Position numbers and translations under genes: made by a program
The notes under the pieces: model-generated
The model's database searches: none
What the model saw: the letters and a program-made list of their open reading frames with translations, nothing else
Told to the model about the DNA's origin: nothing
Shown here: positions 8,562-15,574 of the stretch, one piece after another
How the letters are laid out: every line of letters begins with the position of its first letter
Position numbering within the stretch: position 1 is the stretch's first letter
NCBI RefSeq assembly: GCF_035325925.1
Contig: NZ_DAOKZA010000005.1
Location: forward strand, 44,885-108,884
DNA length: 64,000 nt
Origin: Calidifontimicrobium sp035325925
GTDB taxonomy: Bacteria; Pseudomonadota; Gammaproteobacteria; Burkholderiales; Burkholderiaceae_C
Direction of reading: 5' to 3'

Positions 8562-9827
8562 TCACGCGTAGCGGCGCGCGTCGTCGATGACCTTGCCGTC
8601 GTTGGCCAGGCTGCCCGGTGCGACGATCCGCACGTCGCCGCGCAGCTTGGTGACGTCGCGGATCGTCGCCGCGAGTGCCTGCACCAGCGCCGCGGGTGCG
8701 GCGGCGACCTCGGCGTGCAGCGTCATGCGGTCGTCGGCCATTTCGCCTTCGATCACCAGTCGCGCCCGCGCCACTTCCGGGTGGCGCCTGACGATCTCGG
8801 CGACCTGGCTCGGGTGCACGAACATGCCTCGCACCTTGGCGGTCTGGTCGGCGCGGCCGAGCCAGCCGCGGATGCGGCGGTTCGTGCGCCCGGTCGGGCA
8901 GCCGCCCGGCAGCACCGCCGACAGATCGCCGGTGCCGAAGCGGATCAGCGGGTAGTCGGGGTTCAGCGTGGTCACGACGACCTCGCCGACCTCGCCGTCG
9001 GGCACCGGCTCGCCGGTGCCCGGGCGCACGATCTCGACCAGCACGCCCTCGTCGAGCACCAGCCCCTCGCGTGCCGTCGTCTCGTAGGCGATGAGGCCGA
9101 CGTCGGCGGTGCCGTAGCTCTGGTAGCCCTCGACGCCGCGCGCGCGCAGCGCGTCGCGCAGCGCCGGCGGGAACGCCTCGCCGCCGACCGAGGCGCGGGT
9201 CAGGCTGGGCAGGCGCACGCCGAGCTCGTCGGCCTTCTCGAAGACGATGCGCAGGAAGCTCGGCGTGCCGGCGTAGGCCCGTGGCCGCAACTCGGCCATC
9301 GCCTGCAGCTGCAGTTCGGTGTTGCCGACGCCGCCCGGGAACACGGTGCAGCCGATCGCGTGCGCGCCGGTCTCGACCATCGAGCCGGCCGGCGTGAGGT
9401 GGTAGCTGAAGCTGTTGTGCACCAGGTCGCCGGCGCGCACGCCGGCGGCGAACAGCGCGCGGCCGAAGCGCCAGTAGTCGCGCGCCTCGCCTTCGGGCTC
9501 GTAGATCGGCCCGGGCGACTGGAACACGCGTCGTGCCGTGCGCACGCTGCCCAGCGTCGCCCAGCCGACCGCGGCGAAGCCGCCGAACGGGTCGCCCCCG
9601 GCTTCGCGCGCGGCCTTCTGCCGCGCGAGCAGTTCGCTCTTGCGCGTCACCGGCAGCGCGGCCAGCGCGTCCCGCGAGCGCACCGCGCCGGCGTCGACGC
9701 CGGCCAGGATCTGTGCGAACGCCGCGGTGGCCTGCGCACGCGCGACCTGCGCCGGCAGCGCCGCGAGCAGGGTGGCCTCGCGCTCGCCGGGTTCGCGCGT
9801 CTCCAGCGCGTCGTAGTACTCACTCAT
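8562..9827 (-). CDS. PaaK-like AMP-forming ligase homologue with altered P-loop
   Basis: Protein of 421 residues clearly related to phenylacetate-CoA ligase (PaaK): LPVTRKSEL, GDLVHNSFSYHLTPAG, AIGCTVFPGG, YAGTPSFL, GGEAFPPALR, YQSYGTADVG, and a C-terminal domain with RADQTAKVRGMFVHP and GKVIDDAR. The notable deviation is that the phosphate-binding SSGTTGKP loop of PaaK is replaced by FQSPGPIYEPEG near residue 104, so normal adenylate formation is uncertain. It is the last ligase of a minus-strand cluster with a second CoA ligase and a complete Liv transporter, which points to activation of an imported (aromatic?) acid. ATG 9827 overlaps the upstream gene by 8 nt. Confidence 0.82.
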   Translation of the reverse strand: MSEYYDALETREPGEREATLLAALPAQVARAQATAAFAQILAGVDAGAVRSRDALAALPVTRKSELLARQKAAREAGGDPFGGFAAVGWATLGSVRTARRVFQSPGPIYEPEGEARDYWRFGRALFAAGVRAGDLVHNSFSYHLTPAGSMVETGAHAIGCTVFPGGVGNTELQLQAMAELRPRAYAGTPSFLRIVFEKADELGVRLPSLTRASVGGEAFPPALRDALRARGVEGYQSYGTADVGLIAYETTAREGLVLDEGVLVEIVRPGTGEPVPDGEVGEVVVTTLNPDYPLIRFGTGDLSAVLPGGCPTGRTNRRIRGWLGRADQTAKVRGMFVHPSQVAEIVRRHPEVARARLVIEGEMADDRMTLHAEVAAAPAALVQALAATIRDVTKLRGDVRIVAPGSLANDGKVIDDARRYA

Positions 9828-10116
9828 CGCGGTCGCTCCAGGCGGCGAGTTGCTTCTTCACGTGGGCCACGAAATCGCGCACGTCGGCGCCGGACTTCAG
9901 CGTCCGCGCCTGCCACTCGGGGCTGGTGCGCGACGGCTTGCGCACCAGCGCCGCCGCGATCGTCGCGCCGTCGACGGCGACCCTCGCGATCGCGACGCCG
10001 CGGCGCTCGAAGCGCCCCTCGCGCTCGGCCAGCCCGAGCTCGCGCAGGCTGCGCTTCAGGCCGGCCAACGCTTCATCGGCCTTGAACGGCGGCGCGAAGC
10101 CCCAGTCGTCACTCAT
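9820..10116 (-). CDS. Small conserved hypothetical protein, 98 residues
   Basis: I do not recognise a named domain. The protein (starting MSDDWGFAPPFKADEAL) contains LKRSLRELGLAEREGRFERRG, a predicted central strand pair (AIARVAVDGATIAAALV) and a charged C-terminus (DFVAHVKKQLAAWSDRDE). It overlaps the PaaK-like gene by 8 nt, so it is cotranslated with it, and follows livF after the repeat at 10168-10254. The start at 10116 is preferred over a Met at 10137 because the sequence before it is Ala/Arg-rich and unlike the rest. A role accessory to the ligase is only a guess from position. Confidence 0.7.
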   Translation of the reverse strand: MSDDWGFAPPFKADEALAGLKRSLRELGLAEREGRFERRGVAIARVAVDGATIAAALVRKPSRTSPEWQARTLKSGADVRDFVAHVKKQLAAWSDRDE

Positions 10117-10167
10117 GGCCGCCTTTTCTCGCGCCACGAGCGGCGGCGTTCAAGCCAAGGGCGACCC

Positions 10168-10254
10168 GGTCAGGCGGCCGCCGCGGATCCGGCTTCGCCG
10201 GTCCGCTGGCGGCGCCCCCCCCGGGGGGAGGCGCCGTAGGCGCTTCGGGGGGGA
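10168..10254 (-). repeat. Palindromic repeat after livF (copy A)
   Basis: On the minus strand this begins at the livF stop codon: TGATCCCCCCCGAAGCGCC, then TACGGCGCC, a C/G-rich palindrome, and GGCGCCGCCAGCGGACCGG followed by CGAAGCCGGATCCGCGG. The second half recurs after livK (copy B), and the first half after dppC (copy C) and tctC (copy D). It forms strong GC stems without a clear U-tract. It may be a REP-like mRNA 3' element. Confidence 0.75.
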
Positions 10255-11061
10255 TCATGACAACCAGCGTTTGCGGCGCTTGTAGCTCTTGACGTCGCGG
10301 AAGCTCTTGCGGTCGCCGCCGCCCATGCCCAGGTAGAACTCCTTGACGTCCTCGTTCTCGCGCAGCGCTTTGGCCTCGCCGTCCATGACGATGCGCCCGT
10401 TCTCGAGGATGTAGCCGTAGTCGGCATAGCGCAGCGCCATGTTGGTGTTCTGCTCGGCGAGCAGGAAGGTCACGCGTTCCTTGGTGTTGAGGTCCTTGAC
10501 GATCTCGAACACCTCCTCGACGATCTGCGGCGCCAGGCCCATGCTCGGCTCGTCGAGCAGCACCATCTTCGGGTTGGCCATCAGCGCGCGGCCGATCGCG
10601 CACATCTGCTGCTCGCCGCCCGAGGTGTAGGCGGCCTGCGACGTGCGACGCTGCTTCAGGCGGGGGAAGTACGTGTAGACCTTGTCCAGCGTCTGCGCCA
10701 CCGCGGCCTTGCCGTCGCGGCGCGTGTACGCGCCGGTCATCAGGTTCTCCTCGATGGTCAGGTGAGCGAAGCAGTGGCGGCCTTCCATCACCTGGATCAC
10801 GCCGCGGTCGACCATCTCGGCGGTCGACAGCCTCTCGATGCGCTCGCCGCCGTACTCGATCGAGCCCTTGGTGACCTCGCCGCGCTCGCCGGCGAGCAGG
10901 TTGCTCACCGCGCGCAGCGTCGTCGTCTTACCCGCGCCGTTGCCACCGAGCAGCGCGACGACGCCGCCCTCGGGCACCTGCAGCGACACGCCCTTGAGCA
11001 CGAGGATCACGTGGTTGTAGATGACCTCGATGCCGTTGACGTTGAGGAGGATGTTCGACAT
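10255..11061 (-). CDS. livF: Branched-chain amino acid-type ABC transporter ATPase, LivF family
   Basis: Cytoplasmic ATPase of 268 residues. Walker A is GGNGAGKTTTLRAVS (about residue 38), the signature is TSGGEQQMCAIGRAL, and Walker B is MVLLDEPSMGLAP, followed by the switch region LLAEQNT. It is longer than E. coli LivF (237) because of a basic C-terminal tail (DRKSFRDVKSYKRRKRWLS), which is also what sets this ligase-linked subfamily apart. Start ATG 11061 gives MSNILLNVNG; an in-frame upstream Met at 11157 lies inside the repeat and is rejected. It works with livG, livH, livM and the binding protein of the same cluster to import an amino acid or an organic acid. Confidence 0.9.
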   Translation of the reverse strand: MSNILLNVNGIEVIYNHVILVLKGVSLQVPEGGVVALLGGNGAGKTTTLRAVSNLLAGERGEVTKGSIEYGGERIERLSTAEMVDRGVIQVMEGRHCFAHLTIEENLMTGAYTRRDGKAAVAQTLDKVYTYFPRLKQRRTSQAAYTSGGEQQMCAIGRALMANPKMVLLDEPSMGLAPQIVEEVFEIVKDLNTKERVTFLLAEQNTNMALRYADYGYILENGRIVMDGEAKALRENEDVKEFYLGMGGGDRKSFRDVKSYKRRKRWLS

Positions 11062-11077
11062 GGTCCGGCGCCGGTTG

Positions 11078-11190
11078 CAGGCGGCCGCCGCGGATCCGGC
11101 TTCGCCGGGCCGCTGGCGGCGCCCCTTGGGGACCGAAAGGGCCCCTTCGTGTCCCATCGGCGAGGCGGCGCGAGCCGCCTCGCCGGAGGG
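11078..11190 (-). repeat. Hairpins and palindromic repeat after livK (copy B)
   Basis: The minus strand, directly after the livK stop, has a hairpin with arms GGCGAGGCGGC and GCCGCCTCGCC, then GGGGCCCTTTCGGTCCCC, then the shared block GGCGCCGCCAGCGG and CCGGCGAAGCCGGATCC found in copy A. No gene fits here. The 129-base gap between livK and livF is essentially all repeat. Confidence 0.7.
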
Positions 11191-12525
11191 TCAGGACTGG
11201 CAGTCCGCCGCGGTGCGCGGCGTGATCTTCTTCTCCGCGGCGTACTTGGCCGCCGTGGCCTTGACCAGCGGCTTGAGGATGGCCTCGTCGGCCTGGTACC
11301 AGTCCGACGTGAACTGCCACGCCTTGCCGTCCCAGGTGTGGATGCGCGCCCAGGCCGGCCCCATGTGATCGGCGCAGGTGGTCGACACCGGCCGCATCAC
11401 CTCGGCGAAGCCCAGCGCCTCGAGCTTCTTCGCGTCCAGCGAGAGGTTCTCCAGGCCCCAGCGGGTCTGCTCGGCGGTCATCCACTTGCCCTTGCCGTAA
11501 CGCTCCTGCGCGCGCTTGACGCCCTCGACGGCGAGCATCGCGCTCATCGCGCCGCGCATGTACAGCACCGAGCCGACCTCTTCCTTCGGGCCCGTGCCCT
11601 GGCCCTTGTCGTGCACCATCGCCAGGATGTCCTTCGTGACCTTGGCGTTGGGGTGCGCGCCGTGCTGCATCGCCAGGCCGTTGTAGCCCTTGGCGGCCTC
11701 GCCGAGGTCCTTCACGTCGGGCTCGGCGGCCGACCACCACACACCGTACATCTTCTCGCGCGGGAATCCCGTGGCCTGCGCCTCCTTCAGCGCCACCGAG
11801 TTCATCACGCCCCAGCCCCACAGGAACACGTAGTCGGGCCGGGACTGGCGGATCTGCAGCCAGGTCGCCTTCTGCTCGACCCCGGGGTGCGTGACCGGCA
11901 GCAGCTGCAGGTCGAAGCCGTGCGCCCTGCTGCGCTCCTGCAGCAGCGCGATCGGCTCCTTGCCGTACGGGCTGTCGTGGTAGACGAGCGTGATCTTCTT
12001 GCCCTTGAGCTTGTCGAAGCCGCCCTCCTTCTTCGCGATGTGCTGCACCAGCACGTCGGCGCCGACCCAGTAGGTGCCGGCCAGCGGGAAGTTCCAGCCG
12101 AACACCAGGCCGTCCTGCGACTCGCTGCGTCCGTAGCCGGCGGTGATCAGCGGGATCTTGTCGACCGGGGCCTTGTCGGTGAGCGCGAAGGTGATGCCGG
12201 TGGACAGCGGCTGGAACAGCGTCGCGCCGCCGTGCTTGCCCTTCAGGCGCTCGTAGCACTCGACGCCCTTGGCGGTGTCGTAGCCGGTCTCGCACTCCTC
12301 GTAGACGATCTTCACGCCGTTGATGCCGCCCTTGGCGTTGACCAGCTTCAGGTAGTCGGCGTAGCCGTTGGCCCACGGCGCGCCGTTCGGGCCGTAGGGC
12401 CCGGTGCGGTACGGCAGGCCGGGGAAGAACTGCTCCTTCGCCTGCGCGAACGCAGGCGTGGCGCCGAACAGCGAGGCACCTGCCGCCGCGACCGCGACGG
12501 CTGCTGCAAGGGACTTCAGTTTCAT
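11191..12525 (-). CDS. ABC transporter substrate-binding protein, Leu/Ile/Val-binding type
   Basis: Periplasmic type I solute-binding protein of 444 residues. Signal peptide: MKLKSLAAAVAVAAAGASLFG... cleaved near AFA-QAKEQ. It is about 80 residues longer than E. coli LivK and belongs to the family found beside acyl-CoA ligases, not to the classical amino-acid binders. A Cys pair (ECETGYDTAKGVECYERL) and a late Cys (TTCADH, TAADCQS) may form disulfides. The Shine-Dalgarno sequence GGAGG precedes ATG 12525. It lies between livM and livF. The ligand is unknown; context favours an aromatic or other carboxylic acid. Confidence 0.88.
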   Translation of the reverse strand: MKLKSLAAAVAVAAAGASLFGATPAFAQAKEQFFPGLPYRTGPYGPNGAPWANGYADYLKLVNAKGGINGVKIVYEECETGYDTAKGVECYERLKGKHGGATLFQPLSTGITFALTDKAPVDKIPLITAGYGRSESQDGLVFGWNFPLAGTYWVGADVLVQHIAKKEGGFDKLKGKKITLVYHDSPYGKEPIALLQERSRAHGFDLQLLPVTHPGVEQKATWLQIRQSRPDYVFLWGWGVMNSVALKEAQATGFPREKMYGVWWSAAEPDVKDLGEAAKGYNGLAMQHGAHPNAKVTKDILAMVHDKGQGTGPKEEVGSVLYMRGAMSAMLAVEGVKRAQERYGKGKWMTAEQTRWGLENLSLDAKKLEALGFAEVMRPVSTTCADHMGPAWARIHTWDGKAWQFTSDWYQADEAILKPLVKATAAKYAAEKKITPRTAADCQS

Positions 12526-12639
12526 GTCTACCTCCAGTGGTCTAGAGAAAAGCGCACTTGTCGGTGCACGGTGTCGTCGCTGGGTGGCGGCGCATTCGGA
12601 TGAAGGGCATCGTCGATCTCGGGGGTTTCGACGGCGGTC

Positions 12640-13716
12640 TCAGTGCGGGAACGGCCACAGGCGCAGCTTCTCCTTGCCGATCGACCACAGCCGCGCGAGG
12701 CCGTGCGGCTCGACGATGAGGAAGAACACGATCAGGCTGCCGAAGATCATGAAGACGATGTGCGAGACGGTCGCCGTGTTGATCGGGATGCCGAGCAGCG
12801 ATCCCATGGCCGGCAGCAGCTGGTCGAGCACGATCGGCAGCAAGACGATGAACGCGGCGCCGAAGAAGCTGCCCATCACCGAGCCGAGCCCGCCGATGAT
12901 GATCATGAACAGCAGGTCGAACGAGCGGTTGATGTTGAACGCCGCCGGCTCCCACGAGCCGAGGTAGATGAAGGCCCACAGCGCGCCGGCCACACCGATG
13001 ATGAACGAGCTGACGGCGAACGCGGTGAGCTTGGCGTACACCGGCCGGATGCCGATCACCGCGGCGGCGACGTCCATGTCGCGGATCGCCATCCACTCGC
13101 GGCCGATGTGACCGCGCACCAGGTTCTTCACCAGCAGCGCGAACACCGTCACCAGGGCCAGGCAGAACAGGTACTTCTCCTGCGGCGTGGCCACCGGCAG
13201 GCCGAACACGCTGAGCCCGGCGACCGACACCGACCCGGACGGCGAGTGGTTGGTGAACCAGCCGATGCGCAGGAAGGCCCAGTCGACGAAGAACTGCGCG
13301 GCCAGCGTGGCCACCGCGAGGTACAGCCCCTTGATGCGCAGCGACGGGACGCCGAACACGACACCGACGCCGGTGGCGAGCAGGCCGCCGAGCAGCACCG
13401 CCACGAGCATCGGCATGCCCTCGACGCGCACGAAGAAGTTGTACGCCGCGTAGGCGCCCACCGCCATGAACGCGCCGGCGCCCAGCGAGATCTGGCCGCA
13501 GTAGCCAACCAGCACGTTCAGCCCGAGCGCGGCCAGCGACAGGATCAGGAACGGGATCAGGATCGCGCGCAGCAGGTACTCGTCGGCCAGCAGCGGCACC
13601 GCGACGAACGCGACCGCCAGCAGGATCGCGATGGTCCAGCGATCCTGCCGGATCGGGAAGATCTGCTGGTCGGCGCGGTAGCTGGTCTTGTACTGGCCGT
13701 TTTCTCGGTAGAACAT
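12640..13716 (-). CDS. livM: Branched-chain amino acid-type ABC permease, LivM family
   Basis: Inner-membrane permease of 358 residues with about ten helices. The family hallmark stretches are present: LGLNVLVGYCGQISLGAGAFMAVGAYAAY (residues about 88-116) and the EAA-like loop GREWMAIRDMDVAAAVIGI near residue 210. GGLGSVMGSFFGAAFIV lies in the C-terminal half. It pairs with LivH. The start ATG 13716 begins MFYRENGQYKTSYR, an N-terminal extension common in this subfamily. It is separated from livH by 88 bases that hold a hairpin. Confidence 0.92.
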   Translation of the reverse strand: MFYRENGQYKTSYRADQQIFPIRQDRWTIAILLAVAFVAVPLLADEYLLRAILIPFLILSLAALGLNVLVGYCGQISLGAGAFMAVGAYAAYNFFVRVEGMPMLVAVLLGGLLATGVGVVFGVPSLRIKGLYLAVATLAAQFFVDWAFLRIGWFTNHSPSGSVSVAGLSVFGLPVATPQEKYLFCLALVTVFALLVKNLVRGHIGREWMAIRDMDVAAAVIGIRPVYAKLTAFAVSSFIIGVAGALWAFIYLGSWEPAAFNINRSFDLLFMIIIGGLGSVMGSFFGAAFIVLLPIVLDQLLPAMGSLLGIPINTATVSHIVFMIFGSLIVFFLIVEPHGLARLWSIGKEKLRLWPFPH

Positions 13717-13756
13717 GGATGTCTCGTTGATCTTTCGGCTTCGGCCCGCTTCGCTT

Positions 13757-13775
13757 AACTTGCCTGCGGCAAGTT
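13757..13775. repeat. Hairpin between livH and livM
   Basis: Arms AACTTGC and GCAAGTT with a 5-base loop, flanked by further CTTCGGC/GCCGAAG pairs. No U-run follows on either strand, so it is probably a processing or stability element inside the liv mRNA rather than a terminator. Confidence 0.55.
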
Positions 13776-13804
13776 GGCCTTCGCCGAAGAATCATTGCCC
13801 GCGT

Positions 13805-14734
13805 TCATACGCGGTCAATGATCTTTTCGCCGAACAGGCCCTGCGGACGCACCAGCAGGAACGCGAGCGCGAGCACGTAGGCGAACCAGATCTCGATGCC
13901 GCCGCCGAGCATCGGCCCGATGTAGACCTCGGACAGCTTCTCGCCCACGCCGATGATCAGCCCGCCGACGATCGCGCCGGGCACCGAGGTCAGCCCACCG
14001 AGGATCACCACCGGCAGCGCCTTCAGCGCGACCAGGCTCAGCGAGAACTGCACGCCCAGCTTGCTGCCCCAGATGATGCCGGCCACCAGCGCCACGAAGC
14101 CGGCGACGCTCCAGACGATCACCCAGATGCGGTTGAGCGGGATGCCGATCGACTGCGCCGCCTGGTGGTCGTCGGCCACCGCGCGCAGCGCGCGGCCGGT
14201 GGCGGTCTTCTGGAAGAACAGGCTCAGCAGCGCAACCAGCGCGGCGGCGATCACCGCGGCGTACAGGTCTTCCTTGTTGATCAGCACGCCGCCCTCGAAC
14301 AGGCTCTCGAACAGGAAGATCGGGTCCTTCGGCAGGCCGACGTCGATCTTGTAGATGTCGCTGCCGAAGATGGTCTGGCCGAAGCCGTCGAGGAAGTAGG
14401 TGATGCCCAGCGTGGCCATCAGCAGCGTGATGCCCTCCTGGTTGACCAGCCGGCCGAGCACCAGCTTCTCGACCAGCCAGGCAACGACGATCATCACCGC
14501 CATCGCGGCGACGAACGCCAGCAGGTTGGCCAGCAGCTTGCTGTCGAAGCCCAGCAGTGCCGGGAACCACTCCGAGAAGCGCGCCATCGCGAGCGCCGCG
14601 AACAGCACCATCGCGCCCTGCGCGAAGTTGAACACCCCGCTGGCCTTGAAGATCAGCACGAAGCCCAGTGCGATCAGCGAGTACAGCATGCCGGCCATCA
14701 GGCCGCCGAACAGGGTCTCGATGAAGAATCCCAT
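13805..14734 (-). CDS. livH: Branched-chain amino acid-type ABC permease, LivH family
   Basis: Inner-membrane permease of 309 residues with about eight helices. MGFFIETLFGGLMAGMLYSLIALGFVLIFK with SGVFNFAQGAMVLF is the typical N-terminal part; GRALRAVADDHQAAQSIGIPLNR is the cytoplasmic coupling loop that touches the ATPases, and GGLTSVPGAIVGGL follows. Start ATG 14734 has AAGG 6 nt upstream. It lies 9 bases after the livG stop, so the two are cotranscribed. Confidence 0.93.
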   Translation of the reverse strand: MGFFIETLFGGLMAGMLYSLIALGFVLIFKASGVFNFAQGAMVLFAALAMARFSEWFPALLGFDSKLLANLLAFVAAMAVMIVVAWLVEKLVLGRLVNQEGITLLMATLGITYFLDGFGQTIFGSDIYKIDVGLPKDPIFLFESLFEGGVLINKEDLYAAVIAAALVALLSLFFQKTATGRALRAVADDHQAAQSIGIPLNRIWVIVWSVAGFVALVAGIIWGSKLGVQFSLSLVALKALPVVILGGLTSVPGAIVGGLIIGVGEKLSEVYIGPMLGGGIEIWFAYVLALAFLLVRPQGLFGEKIIDRV

Positions 14735-14743
14735 GGCCAGCCT

Positions 14744-15574
14744 TCAGTGGGAGGTGCCCAGGTAGGCGCTGATCACGTCGGGGTTGCTGCGCACCTCGTC
14801 GGGCGTGCCGTCGCCGATCTTCCTGCCGTAGTCGAGCACGACGACGCGGTCGCTGATGTCCATCACGACGCCCATGTCGTGCTCGATCAGCACGACGGTG
14901 GTGCCGTACTCGTCGTTGACGTCGAGGATGAAGCGGCTCATGTCCTGCTTCTCCTCGACGTTCATGCCGGCCATCGGCTCGTCGAGCAGCAGCACCTGCG
15001 GCTCCATCGCCAGCGCACGGCCCAGGTCCACGCGCTTCTGCAGGCCGTAGGGCAGGCGGCCGACCGGCGTCTTGCGGTAGGCCTGGATCTCGAGGAAGTC
15101 GATGATCTTCTCGACGAAGGCGCGGTGCTCGGTCTCCTCGCGCTCGGCGGCGCCCCAGCGGATCGCTTGCTGGAAGAGGTTCGACTTCATGCGCAGGTTG
15201 CGCCCGGTCATGATGTTCTCGAGCACGCTCATGCCCTTGAACAGCGCCAGGTTCTGGAACGTGCGCGCCACGCCCATCTCGGCGACCTGACGCGAGTTCA
15301 TGTGGCTGAAGGTCTTGCCGCGGAACGTGATCGATCCCTCCTGCGGCTGGTACACGCCGTTGATGCAGTTGAGCATGCTGCTCTTGCCGGCGCCGTTGGG
15401 CCCGATGATCGCGCGCACCTCGTGCTCGCGCACGTCGAAGCTGATGTCGGTCAGCGCCTTCACGCCGCCGAAGCGCAGCGAGATGTTCCTCACCTCGAGG
15501 ATCACGTCGCCGACGCGGCGCTGGCGCGCGCCGGCGTCGACGCGCGCGTCCGACGCTGCCGCGGCGTCGTTCAA
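14744..15574 (-). CDS. livG: Branched-chain amino acid-type ABC transporter ATPase, LivG family
   Basis: Cytoplasmic ATPase of 276 residues. Walker A is IIGPNGAGKSSMLNCING, and the signature is the variant LPYGLQKRVDLGRALAMEP usual for LivG-type subunits. Walker B is VLLLDEPMAGM and the H-loop is VLIEHDMGVV. The start is TTG at 15574, overlapping the stop of the upstream CoA ligase in TTGA; the first 25 residues before ILEVRNISLRFGG are a loose N-terminal extension. A shorter form starting inside that extension is possible. Confidence 0.92.
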   Translation of the reverse strand: MNDAAAASDARVDAGARQRRVGDVILEVRNISLRFGGVKALTDISFDVREHEVRAIIGPNGAGKSSMLNCINGVYQPQEGSITFRGKTFSHMNSRQVAEMGVARTFQNLALFKGMSVLENIMTGRNLRMKSNLFQQAIRWGAAEREETEHRAFVEKIIDFLEIQAYRKTPVGRLPYGLQKRVDLGRALAMEPQVLLLDEPMAGMNVEEKQDMSRFILDVNDEYGTTVVLIEHDMGVVMDISDRVVVLDYGRKIGDGTPDEVRSNPDVISAYLGTSH

